Shown here: one piece after another, positions 1-64,000 of the stretch
Layout: each line of letters opens with the position of its first letter
Position numbering within the stretch: position 1 is the stretch's first letter
Source: Chromobotia macracanthus
Lineage: Eukaryota; Chordata; Actinopteri; Cypriniformes; Botiidae
Assembly: GCA_036877525.1 (NCBI GenBank)
Contig: JAZGTH010000062.1
Location: 5,610,001-5,674,000, forward strand
Reading direction: 5' to 3'
Length of the DNA: 64,000 nt
Made by a program: the position numbers and the translations under genes
The notes under the pieces: model-generated
What the model saw: the letters and a program-made list of their open reading frames with translations, nothing else
Databases searched by the model: none
What the model was told of the DNA's origin: nothing

Positions 1-260
1 AAATCGTTAAACCGGTCTGCGCATTTCATTGGATTCGTTTACCTCGCGGTAAAAACGGAACGGGAGACGCGCCAGAGAAGCTGGAAACTTGAGTCGCCGG
101 TTTTGCTCGGATTCGCAGCAAAGCTTCAGTGGAGGCGCACTTTTCTCACTATGGCCCGACCTGACAGAAGCGCTCCAATTTCGTGCCACCCTTGCAGTGT
201 CCTCACATATGGACACTTGCAGTGTTTCATACTATTCGTGATAGGTGTTGCAGCAAACCT
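1..260. promoter_or_regulatory. CpG-rich block at the left edge, possible promoter or first exon of the next gene
   Basis: CpG density is far above that of the rest of the window, apart from the cachd1 promoter. On the minus strand a donor-like CGCGAG/GTAAAC lies near 45-40. The open frame here has no ATG start and matches no family I know. In mammals the neighbour downstream of CACHD1, in the same orientation, is RAVER2; I cannot recognise it here. Confidence 0.25.
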
Positions 261-401
261 CTAAACGGAGATGACAATGGCGTGTGATGCTTTTCTCTTC
301 CAATAATGATTTATTTTTTGCACATAACTTGCATGCGTAAAACGCAATGCTTTAATCTGTGCCTAAACGCGCATGTAATTTACGGTGCCCAGGTTTGCGC
401 T

Positions 402-877
402 GCGCCAATCTCTCCAGTATGGCGCTTCTTCGTGTCCTAGTGCGCCAATCTCTCCAGTATGGCGCTTCTTCGTGTCCTAGTGCGCCAATCTCTCCAGTAT
501 GGCGCTTCTTCGTGTCCTAGTGCCCCAATCTCTCCAGTGTGGCGCTCTTACTTTTTGTCCCCCCCCCTCTTTTTTTTGGTTTTTTTTTTTTGTGTTTTTT
601 TTGTGTGTTGTTTGGTTGTTTGGTGGTTTTTACATGGCCCTTCTTCGTGTCCTAGTGCCCCAATCTCTCCAGTATGGCGCTTCTTCGTGTCCTAGTGCGC
701 CAATCTCTCCAGTATGGCGCTTCTTCGTGTCCTAGTGCGCCAATCTAGTGCCAATCTCTCCAGTATGGCGCTTCTTCGTGTCCTAGTGCGCCAATCTCTC
801 CAGTATGGCGCTTCTTCGTGTCCTAGTGCGCCAATCTCTCCAGTATGGCGCTTCTTCGTGTCCTAGTGCGCAAATCC
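402..877. repeat. 40-bp minisatellite, about ten copies, interrupted
   Basis: The unit begins GCGCCAATCTCTCCAGTATG and ends CTTCGTGTCCTAGT. Near-perfect copies start at 402, 442, 482, 522, 657, 697, 788 and 828. A copy at 737 is cut short after 10 bases, and the array resumes at about 747 with a partial duplication. Between about 550 and 633 a C, T and G homopolymer-like tract breaks the array. The period is not a multiple of 3, so open frames here are repeat artefacts. Confidence 0.95.
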
Positions 878-2799
878 CAGCTGATCCAGGCGGTGACAGC
901 AAGCGAGGAATGGCCCGCACTTCACACGACCTAAGTTGCTCCCTGTGTGACCAAAATGGTGAATGTAGGTCAGAAATGGACTGATGATATCACAACGGAG
1001 AAGGTTATTTGAGAGCAGGTTCATATGCTAATCCTGCCCCATAAATACCAGTGGTTGGCACTAACTTTAAACTTACAACACACCAACCTGAGAAACCTGA
1101 AACCACAATACTGTTTTTACAGTGTACCGAAGGGTAATGCATTGAAAAGAAATATAGTACAACATTAAAAGAAGCATACCTTAAAGTTTCAATGTTTGAT
1201 AAATGTTTGATAACTACAAATTGAGCACTACAATATAATGCAACTTTCCTCTTGGCATAGCTGAAGAATAACCACTAAGTTACCTGCTGTTTAATAACAC
1301 ATTAAAATTAATGTATCATTTTTTTGATGCTGAATGTAATATTGCATGTCAAGACATTGTAATTATGGCTCCAGTTGATGTCACTGTAGATAACATTTAA
1401 TGACCAGGTTAACTGCTGTCATGTTCAAAATGAAACATTTATCACATTTATGTTGCAATAGAACTTAATTTCACCTCTTAATATTGTTAAAAGATCAAAT
1501 ACGAATGGTTGTTGACACTTGGGATTCACAGGATTTAGCATACGCTCAATTATACTTGTTTAAAACAGTTGGCAAACGCTGTCAAAACACTCAAATTAGA
1601 TGAATGCCATTGTAACAGAACTGGAAAAATGATGACATCTCAAGACATCCATGTTTCAGACATTCACACATCATAATGTGCAAAAAGTTTTGTTCTAATA
1701 TCATGTGACCAGTGACATCTGACCAGTTCTGTTTAGACACATGGCTTATGACTTTAAGACATATAACAGATTCATTAAAAACTGAATCAAAATTTGCAAT
1801 CATCCATTAGCGATTCCTCTCACCCTACTCCTAACCCAATGTCATCAACAGCATTTGCTGAACAAATATAGAAAATGCTTAAGGTCCCATTAATAGAACT
1901 CAAACCATGACAAAATAAAACACTTCTGGCAAGGATAAAACATTTGTAGTGTATGACACATTTATACCTACTTTGTTAAACTTTAACTGTATATACATGG
2001 TATATCATTTCATTCTGAAAACAATAGCCACAATCCCTCTAAAATCACAGGAGCACATTGTCTACATTTTAGCAGACAGGCAGCTGAATAAAAGTGCACA
2101 CGGGTTTAAAAGGATTTGGAAAATATCACTGCATTCCATCAATACTGAATAACGACAAAAATAACACTAATGGAGATGATCCATCTGTGCCATAACGCAT
2201 CCACACACATTTATGTACACAAGCACCAACAACACACATCGTTTTTCTATCACTCTCACATCGAATGTAAAATAATGGGGCAGACAGAAATACAATGAGA
2301 GCTTATACACAGTGGTATAACTGAGCACAGTTTCTCCCAGTCATCTTTAAAATATTTAAAATATCTAGCAGTGAGTTTGGAGACTAAACCCAGGTGGCCC
2401 AGTAAACCTTGGTCACATTGCACAGTGTCTGAAGATAAACCATTGCTTCACACCTCCTCACATGGAATGAGCAAACCAGAGAGTGACTGTTCCTCTGAAC
2501 ATTTCCAGACTCCATTCACAGAAGACTGGACTCTCTTTTTCTCTCTGTGATGTGCAGCATGTCTATTGTTCCTTGAAATTCTGTTTTCTTCTCGCCACAG
2601 GAAAATCTCCTGGCACGTCTGTAACTCAAATGTGCCACAAATTGAATCCTTCAAATGCTGCTATGCAGTCAAGGCAAGGAGAAACAAGGCCCACATCTTA
2701 AAAATGGATTCCAAGGGCCAAACAGGAAGCTGACAAATTCAGTCAGTCAGTCAATCAATATATTTTCCTCATCAATTTATCTCCATCGTAACTCCAGTT
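878..2799. other. downstream DNA of cachd1, no gene recognised
   Basis: This is AT-rich sequence without coding signal on either strand. It may include a longer cachd1 3' UTR, since several minus-strand ATTAAA hexamers are present. No known repeat family was recognised. Confidence 0.5.
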
Positions 2800-3128
2800 A
2801 AATAAATAGTAGAAAAATAATCCTTTAATCTTCATTGTTTTCAATCTTGAGGAGCTGTGTATGCACCTGCCAAATCTGCTCCCTAATTTCCCCTTAAAGA
2901 GGCCAAATGTTTGCCCCCATAGTCAGCTAGCACAAAACAATACCATCCACTACCCATTAGCAGGTGCTCTGGGAAGGGGGGAAAGCCCCCTTGGTTTGGT
3001 TTGCCCCTCTCTCGGAAGGATGCAAGGCCTAACTCGAGGTCTAATGGGGTGATGGATGAAGAGCAATGGCTGGAGATCAGTGGCATCAAGGGCAGGGTTG
3101 GTGGTTTAGGGGTCACAGGTGGGCAGGA
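2800..3128 (-). other. cachd1 3' UTR (proximal part; end uncertain)
   Basis: This sequence follows the TGA with no further coding signal. It ends here only if the ATTAAA signal at 2829-2824 is used; a longer UTR running to about 1.3 kb or beyond is equally possible. Confidence 0.5.
2824..2829 (-). terminator. candidate polyadenylation signal ATTAAA
   Basis: This is the first ATTAAA downstream of the stop on the minus strand (TTTAAT on the plus strand). It is followed by a T-rich stretch suited to the downstream element. Alternative ATTAAA hexamers lie at 1401-1396, 1295-1290 and 356-351, and an AATAAA at 315-310. Confidence 0.35.
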
Positions 3129-56335
<53,207 letters not shown>

Positions 56336-56640
56336 CACGGCTCCGAAGCGCTCCCGCACGGGAATACCGAAAAACTTCACCGGTGACTTTACAAGTTCCC
56401 GTTTTCACTTCCAAAGCTTTCCAAGATCCAGCGCTTTTAGTAAGTTGCATGAAGGCATTGTTTTATAAACTCAAACGCAGAGCAACATTAGTTTGGGTCT
56501 GTCGGCGAAAGGTGAAGCGAGTGTGTGAGAGGAGCATCACAACAGGAGCGAAAAGCAGGAGGCGCGCCATCCAAACACCGTCATGGATTCCGGAGCGGAT
56601 GGATTTGGATCGACTCGGGTTCCCATTGAATGATGTTGAA
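56336..56640 (-). promoter_or_regulatory. CpG-rich 5' region and probable promoter of cachd1
   Basis: The 300 bp upstream of the ATG are much richer in CpG than the surrounding AT-rich DNA (for example GGCGCGCC at 56561-56568 and several CGG and GCG runs). There is no clear TATA box, as is usual for CpG promoters. The transcription start cannot be fixed from sequence alone; it may lie in or just upstream of this block. A 35-codon upstream ORF lies inside it. Confidence 0.6.
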
Positions 56641-58024
56641 AACGAATTAAAAATGTTTCCTATTATTTTTGACTTTTTCATTTTGAGTGTTTCATCTCTG
56701 ACCTTCGTTCACCTAATTTTACAATCTCACAGACGACCATTTTAACGGTTCATATGAAAAATGTACAACAATACCAGGTTTTTGTGTATGGGAAGCATTT
56801 GATAGTTTTCCTGTTTCCTATTATTCCCTTTTCTTATCCTTATACTGTTTATTAAATCTCAGCTGTTTGTTCTAAGATGTATTTTTATGGGAAGTGAAGT
56901 CATTAAAAATCTGATTTAAATAAAAAAATGTATTAATGACTCTGCTTTATTATAAATTATACATGCACATTTATTACAGTTGACTGTTCTAGGGTCTTCA
57001 TAAGGAGAGCAAACAATTGTAAATGATATCTTTGTTTTGGGTGAATTTGATCCCATCAAGAACACAATGCAATAAAAATATAATAAAACAAATCCAAACA
57101 AACAGCTGGAAAGTGTACTGCTACAATGTGCACATCTGAAAATCTGGCAACCTTGTTTATAATCAGTTCAGTATATATCAGTCACCATGTACAGTCTGAT
57201 ATTTTAATGTAAAGTATGTTTTAACCTGCAACAACAAAGGATAACTATAACTAAGAACATGTTTAAGACGTAGGCTAAACCTTTTAAATGCATATAGTTT
57301 TCTACACACATTTAATGCTTTTGAAAACATTTTGTCTCTAAACAAAATATGGTTACGGCTGTCACCCAGCTGCTATATCTGCCGAATGAGGTACACCCAT
57401 CACGCAACAGGTTACTAACCAAAGAGCTTTAAACCACCAGACAAAATCCACTGCTAGTGTAGGACAGGAGCATAACAGAGCATGTGGTTTGTGGAAATTT
57501 TACTAGGAAGTATGCCAACCTCAGAAAAGTACTGGTCTCTCAAATGAAATATGTCATCTAATTTGTGTGGTGAAACAGCCTATACTGAGAACAGTGAAGT
57601 GTAAGAGAATATGTGTTTCCTGTATTCAATAATTTTGTGTGAAATGGACTGTATTTTATGTGATTTAAAATGAAAATGCATAATAATATGGTCTGACTTG
57701 TCCGTCATTTGCTAGGCCAGAAGCATCCAGCAGGTTCATTTTATCTCATTTTTTCATTTTTTTTCTCTTTATCTAAACAGTTAACCTTCTTGTTTTTCTG
57801 CCCAAATCTGTGTCCAAATCTTTCATTAGAAAGAATATATGCACCACATTTCCGGAAACAGTCTTTCATTGTAGCTAGTTTGATATCAAACAAATTTTTG
57901 TGAATGCATTTTAACAGAATATTTAGTTTGTTATCAACAGGGCCAATCTATCATGCATGAGGTCCTTTGCCTAAGTCATTCCATTTGACCATTTGTTGTG
58001 TGTGTGTGTGTACAAGCCCTTATG

Positions 58025-58172
58025 AAAAAAACTTGGTTTTATTATAGCAAAAGTGTAGTAAACATGTTTTTACCATGGTTGACCAAAGTTAATTTATCAT
58101 TACGATGGTTTAACTATAGCAACCATGTTTTTTTGGTGACTGTAGTAAAACCATGGTTAATTGTTGTAAGGG
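58025..58172. repeat. probable interspersed repeat with CCATGGTT words
   Basis: Repeated related words (TTTTACCATGGTTGACC, TGGTTTAACTATAGCAACCA, AAAACCATGGTTAATTG, then GTAAGGG) have the look of a cyprinid nonautonomous DNA element. Termini were not resolved. Confidence 0.45.
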
Positions 58173-60180
58173 AGAAAGAAATAGAGAAGAGTGGGATAGA
58201 ATTAATTAGAATAGGTGTTGATACATTTTTTCACAGTTTTTCTTTATTTGGAAAACCTGGAATATTGAGTTGGAATTTGAGGAATGGATCCAATTTCAGC
58301 TCTAACCAGCTGTGTTTAATTTCAGCTGTGTTTAACTCTCAGTATATGTATGGAGAAACACATAATTGTGAAAATACAATTAACTTTTAGTTTCTTAAAA
58401 TAGTGTTTATAGCTGGTTACCAGCTTCTTAAGAATGTATATTCATTAAAAGATTTACTTCAGGAGGTAACTAAATCAAAATTAAGATTTAAAAAACAATT
58501 TAAGACTGATTCCTGAATCCTAGAATGTTATTTCGATTTTGATTCAAATGCTAAACAAAGCAACCACTGCATAACTGGTTTCATATGCTCAGTTTCCTCT
58601 CATCTTATTAGTATCTTAGCAGATTTATTATAGTCCTAGATGAATTGCTTTGAATTAAGAACCCTCTAACCACAATCTAAAAAGTCCCTTAGCTAAGTCA
58701 GATTAAAAGCTGTCTTTTAAAGCTTGACAATTTGTCTAAACATTCCCCATTTACCCCCATAGAGAGTAACAAGCCTTTAAATTAGCTGAAGTGTCTCAGA
58801 CATCAGATGAGATGGTTCTAATGTGGTCTTGAAAATATCTGTTGGTCAAATGTGGAATCACATTTGTTCTACATTATATTTCCCAGTTCACTTTCAGAGT
58901 GAAACCCTTAGGAAATCAGAAAAGCTGTCAGGAGCTGTCACATTTATCTAGTCAGTTTCATATTTGTTGTGTACCCTTCCTGTCTCTTCTTGGTTAAAAT
59001 GAAGATTTTTCATTTAGGATAAACCATCTGCCCCTCTTATTTGGAAATTTCTTAGAAAAAATATATTAGTTAGTATATTCTATAGTTTAGTTTAGAACCT
59101 GAATCGGCTTCACCTCAGATGTTTTTTCCCGAAATTCCTTTAGACAAATAGAAACAGAAATCAACGAGACTGTTAATTTACCGTTAGTTGTATTCAATAA
59201 AAGTTTAGCAGAATAAAGTAAATGTAGATTGTATCCACAGTTTGTTCTCAAATTAATTTGATAAGAAAAGTTTGCATTTATACTGAAATTCAGCAGACTT
59301 TGGAATCATGGCAAACATGAGTGCAATGTGAGCCATTACTGAGATCTCTTTTGAAACTCCAGAGGAGACATATGTGGGATCACTAGGATCTGTTTTTCAG
59401 CTGAAGACTTCTAATTTTGTTCCCAGTTTAATCATATTGTTATCTGAAAAAAACAATTGAGATGTCATTAGTGATTTTTTATTTCTATGGGTTCTGTAAT
59501 TTCTCAAATCTAAATTAATGAGCCTTTGTTCATCCTCATTCACACTTTGTAATTATTTTTTCTTAGGGCAGTGTTCTCTGTTTAAAAACCGGTAATGCTG
59601 ATAATAAATTCAGTCCACTGGGGTGCTGCATCAGTGCCTATATCACCAGACAGGAGCTGGATGGAAGATGAAGAGAAAAAGAAGGAGGAGTGAGGGAGGG
59701 TGGGGGGTGCAGCGCTGCTTGATCCACAGCCAGAGGAGATGAAAGGGGCATCACTACAGCCCGCAGTTTCTGCTCCTGCTGCAGCAGATGCCTGCAGAGC
59801 ACAGGAAGCGCAGTAGATGAGCTACATGCTTTGCATTTGAAAATGTCATCATTACCAACACGGTTTGGAATAATATAGTGACGATAGCCATTGCATATGT
59901 TCGAAATTAGAATGATATATTCACATGTCTTGAATGCATCAGGTTCTTCTTATTTGGGGTTGGTTTGAGGTTGGTCATCTTGCTAAGCCCATGTGCACAC
60001 CAGTTCAAAAGATAATTTAGTATGTGGCCAGAGTTAAGCCAGAGAACGTGCTCAATACTGTATTTTTCTAGTGCCATTAAACAGCAGGAGAGATTGCAGT
60101 CTCATTAGCAGAAACACAAAACTGTGACATAGCGGTCAAAATTTTGGAGCTGAAAATAAAGACTTTGAATATAGATGACT

Positions 60181-60282
60181 GAAAAAGAACAGACTTTCTC
60201 TCTCACATACTGTTGAAAAAGAACAGACTTTCTCTCTCACATACTGTTGAAAAAGAACAGACTTTCTCTCTCACATACTGTT
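60181..60282. repeat. 34-bp tandem triplication
   Basis: Three identical copies of a unit beginning GAAAAAGAACAGACTTTCTC and ending CACATACTGTT, at 60181, 60215 and 60249. Perfect identity implies recent expansion or an assembly effect. Confidence 0.97.
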
Positions 60283-63200
60283 GTACATGCTCAAAACATG
60301 GATTTTGACTATGCGCACAAGTAATACATTTGTTAACTGAAATATATTTTTGGTCAGTTTTTCTTGTGTTCCCTGAAAATCAGGCCCTGCAGGCACTATG
60401 CTCTAAAAACTGAACTACAGGAACACTATAGGAACATTTTGGATCATGTCAGACATGTCAGACTATTTAAACATTTCACCAGTTTTCCGTGTGCTACATG
60501 TCATTTACCTGTAGTAAAATATATGATTACACAAGTGGCTCAGAGTTTGACTCAGTGGATTATTGCATTTACATAATTCTAATTAGTCCGCAGTTTCACA
60601 AAGCCTGGTTTGAAATGATAAAAGGAAAGCTGGAACATTCATGGTTTCGTCAGACTACTGCTGCTCATGAATTTATTATGACAGATTTACATGGTGAAAG
60701 ACTGGCAGTAACAAGGACAACTGCTCTGGCTGTTCTCTAATTGAGATCATGATGTAACAAAAATTGATATACTCTAACAGAAAAGTTTAAGGACGTTTAA
60801 GAAAGACCCACTCTTTCAACACATTTCTGTCACTGGGACAAAATAAATAATTTTAATGATAATAATGCAGGATCATGGCCAGTAATTGTTTTTAATTCCC
60901 CTACCATTGGAAGATGTGATTAATTTTAGACCCCTTCCAAAAATCTAAGTAAAACAGGAAGTTGCATTCTTTTAATTTTGTTCAAGTTAGTCCACACTGA
61001 CCCATTGATACTGGTCCATTAGGGGTGCACACTACTTCCCAAGTTCCAAAGCAACAAACCAGCATTATATATAAAGATCATAATTTGTGGCTTTGCTGCA
61101 ACACTCCAACATTTGATCGAAGACAGACCTGAGGGTGAACTGCAAGAGACTGGGGGTGATGACAAAAATCTGTAGGCTATATGACAGCCAGCAAGTCCTC
61201 TGCTTCCTAGTCTTGGAGGAGCCACAGACCTCAGCTCAAAGAGAGAACTCTGGGAGTAGCCACTATCAGTTTTTAATTTGAGCTGGCCTCAAAGCCAGGC
61301 CTGAATAATGAGCAGATGGATGTGATTCCAGTAGACATCATTAAACACTCTCCTAGCCTGAACTCTTGCTGAGCTGAACTGCAGAGCAGAGGCACCAAGC
61401 CTTTCTAGAGAGCTCTGCACCCCAAAATAAATGGTACCATGTCTCCATATTATGTTTTATATTCTTTTTAATGTCAGTTTTTCAGTGGGATTTTTGGGCA
61501 CTTTAAACCTACCCTGTTGCCATGACAACCCTTTTTCTGGCTTTTTACAGACAAGTGAAACTGAATCTGGTTCTCCACTTTTCTTCACAAACCCCCCCCA
61601 AACTATTTCAACATCAGAGCAGTATAGTGAGCTTTGAGGACTAAGCCGATTCCCAGCTGAAGCCATTTTCTATTTCTGGCTGAGCTGAGCATTGAAACAT
61701 TAGCTAGCAACGTATTTTTACACAAAATGAAAGCTTGGATATTTAGTTTAGCATGACTTTAGTATGACAATGCTGTAAAACAAAATTGATATATAAAATG
61801 ATTAGGATAAAAGCGTAGTAAAGGGTAGTAAAAATTACTGTGTTAAAATTGTTAGACACTCTAATTTATTATTTCTGTATTTCTATATAACTAATGTTTG
61901 TGTTGATATTTACAGAATATGAACATGCTTCTCTCAAGCACTTCTTTAAAAACCTTTTGACATTATAAATTGATGATTCATATTCATAAATAAATTAAAT
62001 TTATAAATTAATATTCATAATGTAAAGTCAGCTGATCCGTAGCTGATCTTGTTTATAACTTCAGCAAAATGATCAAAGCAGAACAGAAAATTCTCATCTT
62101 TAATGGTGGAGCTCTGTCATTTAATTTAGTGCTATGAACATTGAGGCCCAGCAATGTGTGTTCAAGATGTGAAGATTCTCCTACTGCTTGAAGATCTATT
62201 GGCTACTGATCTTCTCTCTGAAAATATCTCAACTTATGGTGTTCAGAGTTTATCATTTCAATTATGCAGCTGAGAGACACAGAACCCACTTTTTAAAATG
62301 GTTCAAATCTTGTTAATGTAAAAGGGAACAAGACATTCTCTGCAGGTGTTTTCTTTTGTGAAATCTTTAGGGTAGAAATAATTTAAAGCTAACATAAGAA
62401 GCAGCCCCATATAGAATGCTTTTCTGATTGGCTTTTTGCACTGGGCAGACTGCCATGAGGTGGACTACAGCGGCATTCTTTTTTGTTGGAGTATTTGATT
62501 TCTGATTGGTTTTTTGGAAGGTTTCCATTAAAACATGATAGTTTCGCGGTACCTCATGATTAGGTCTGTGTATTGTTATGAGTTAAATTTATCTTAAGTG
62601 ACTCCTGCACAAAATCTGAATGATAGATTGTGAAGAAATATTAGTCAGAAGAAATTAATCAGACAACAGACCTCAACATTAAACTGTCTAATAATTCAGA
62701 AGAACTGTACAGCTGAGAACAACACTGCTTTAATCTGTACCAGAATGTCTGCAACCTAAACCTTTTTATATTATACTGTATATATTATTCTTTAAGAGAA
62801 AAGTGTCTGCGGAAACGCACTGATCCAGGTCATGAAAACTGGCCCCAGATCAAGTCCTGGCCCCTTCTTTTAGCCTGAGGGAAGGGGCCTTAGAATTGGA
62901 AAGAATTTTGGGCTGAGTGGAAACATACGTGGAAATATAGGAGGACCAGAAACAGAGAGAGGGTGAGGGATATAAATTGGTAGAGACAGTATGAAACAAC
63001 ATAAAACAGAATTGAGATAAGAGCAAGTTTACAAATTGCGATAAAAATAAATGAGAAAAGAATGGATTACTGAGGAACCACAAAAACACACGAAAGACAT
63101 TTAATAGCATCGAGCAATGAGTATCACAAAATAAAAGTCTGCACTGAGAAGAAGAAGCTTTTTCTCAGATGAAACAGCTTCCCTCATTATACCTTTTTGC

Positions 63201-64000
63201 TCTGTGCTGTCAAATTGCAGAAACTTAAGCTGTATTCTGTTCACTAGAGTTTAGAAAGTACAAGCGTCCTAAGAAAACCTCTCCTGTCATTCCTGCTTCT
63301 GTAGTCTGCAAGAGAAAACCGCAGATTTCCCCAAATCTTAAAAGAATCCTGACATTCATTCATTATATCTGCAACCTTGTTAATATGGGAGTCTGGTGTC
63401 TTCAGATTCCTTTTATGGGACAGTTTTATAAGAGCTAAAAACATGCTAAACAAAATGTTCTAAAGACATAAAAATCTATTTATCCTTAAAACAAGCTATC
63501 TTTGCTCATGACAAGAACCTCAGACATAGATGTTGTCAAAGCACTGTGGGGTCACAGAAAAATGCTGACACACACAGTCCCAAAGCTTTCAGTAACTACT
63601 ATACTGAGCTCTGACAGAGACAGCAGACAAAGAAACAGGAAAAATTCATGGTTTTAAAAGTCCCTAACAAATCTGCTTTAATCTGCTCACATCAACTCTA
63701 ACATGATATATTTCATGATTATGATTGGCATGTTTTTTAAAATACATGGCTATTTTTGAATTTTTGTCAACTTCCCCCAGAAATATCAAAGCTACATGGT
63801 AAATATCAAAATTTGTTTAAAAAAGACTTTGTCTTGGCCGTGTAATTGCAGAATTGAATTTCAGAATGAAAAGTATTTTATGGAGGTGAATGTGTTATAT
63901 TCACTTAAAATATTAATTGCATGAGCCATCAATTTTTGACCCAATCCATTTATTTCTTCATTCTTTATTATTAAACAATGGTTTTAAAATCATTTTATGT

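Larger units (their letters stand above)
56641..64000. other. upstream intergenic DNA of cachd1, no gene recognised
   Basis: This is AT-rich sequence with no coding exon I could identify on either strand. It contains a possible interspersed repeat at 58025-58172, a 34-bp triplication at 60181-60282 and a GA-rich patch at 59665-59715. Distal cachd1 regulatory elements could lie here, but nothing specific shows it. Confidence 0.6.

Noticed and set aside
459..735. Open frames with a repeated VLV-QSLQ-like peptide
   Set aside because: They are produced by the 40-bp minisatellite; the same peptide appears in shifted frames, and there is no promoter or splice context.
56336..56380. N-terminal extension of cachd1 from an in-frame GTG
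   Set aside because: The frame has no upstream ATG before an in-frame TGA at 56407-56405, whereas the ATG at 56335 has a good context.

Overview
The window is AT-rich eukaryotic DNA from a bony fish, most likely a cyprinid or a close relative. It holds one large split gene on the minus strand, many microsatellites, and tRNA-derived SINEs whose tails resemble those common in cyprinid genomes. The species call is inference; no sequence comparison was possible.

The gene is cachd1 (VWFA and cache domain-containing protein 1, an alpha2delta-like single-pass membrane protein). I rebuilt it exon by exon: 27 coding exons from the ATG at 56335-56333 down to the TGA at 3131-3129. All 26 introns are GT-AG and every exon junction keeps frame. 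The coding exons sum to 3885 nt, which gives 1294 residues plus stop, close to the human protein (about 1274). In order the protein has an N-terminal signal or anchor segment, an alpha2delta-type N-terminal region, a VWA domain with a variant MIDAS (D-x-G-x-S), two Cache domains, a cysteine-rich stretch, one transmembrane helix and an acidic then histidine-rich cytoplasmic tail.

Layout from right to left, which is the direction of transcription: 56.7-64 kb is upstream intergenic or regulatory DNA with no gene I can recognise. A CpG-rich promoter and 5' region with exon 1 lies at 56.1-56.6 kb. Intron 1 (18.5 kb) carries SINEs, a GA and a TATC microsatellite, and at least one stretch that looks like a conserved regulatory element. 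Exons 2 to 5 are widely spaced (37.6, 33.6, 26.4 and 22.4 kb). Exons 6 to 27 are compact, between 21.0 and 3.1 kb. The 3' UTR lies below 3.1 kb. At the left edge are a 40-bp minisatellite (0.4-0.88 kb) and a short CpG-rich block (1-260) that may belong to the next gene.

There is no second confident protein-coding gene, no tRNA or rRNA gene, no CRISPR array and no sign of a novel multi-gene system. The more interesting signals are CA repeats and SINEs sitting next to 5' splice sites of exons 5, 8 and 14, two of which have weak donors. Also notable are an in-frame exon that carries the whole transmembrane helix, and a paired homeobox-type inverted motif in intron 1.
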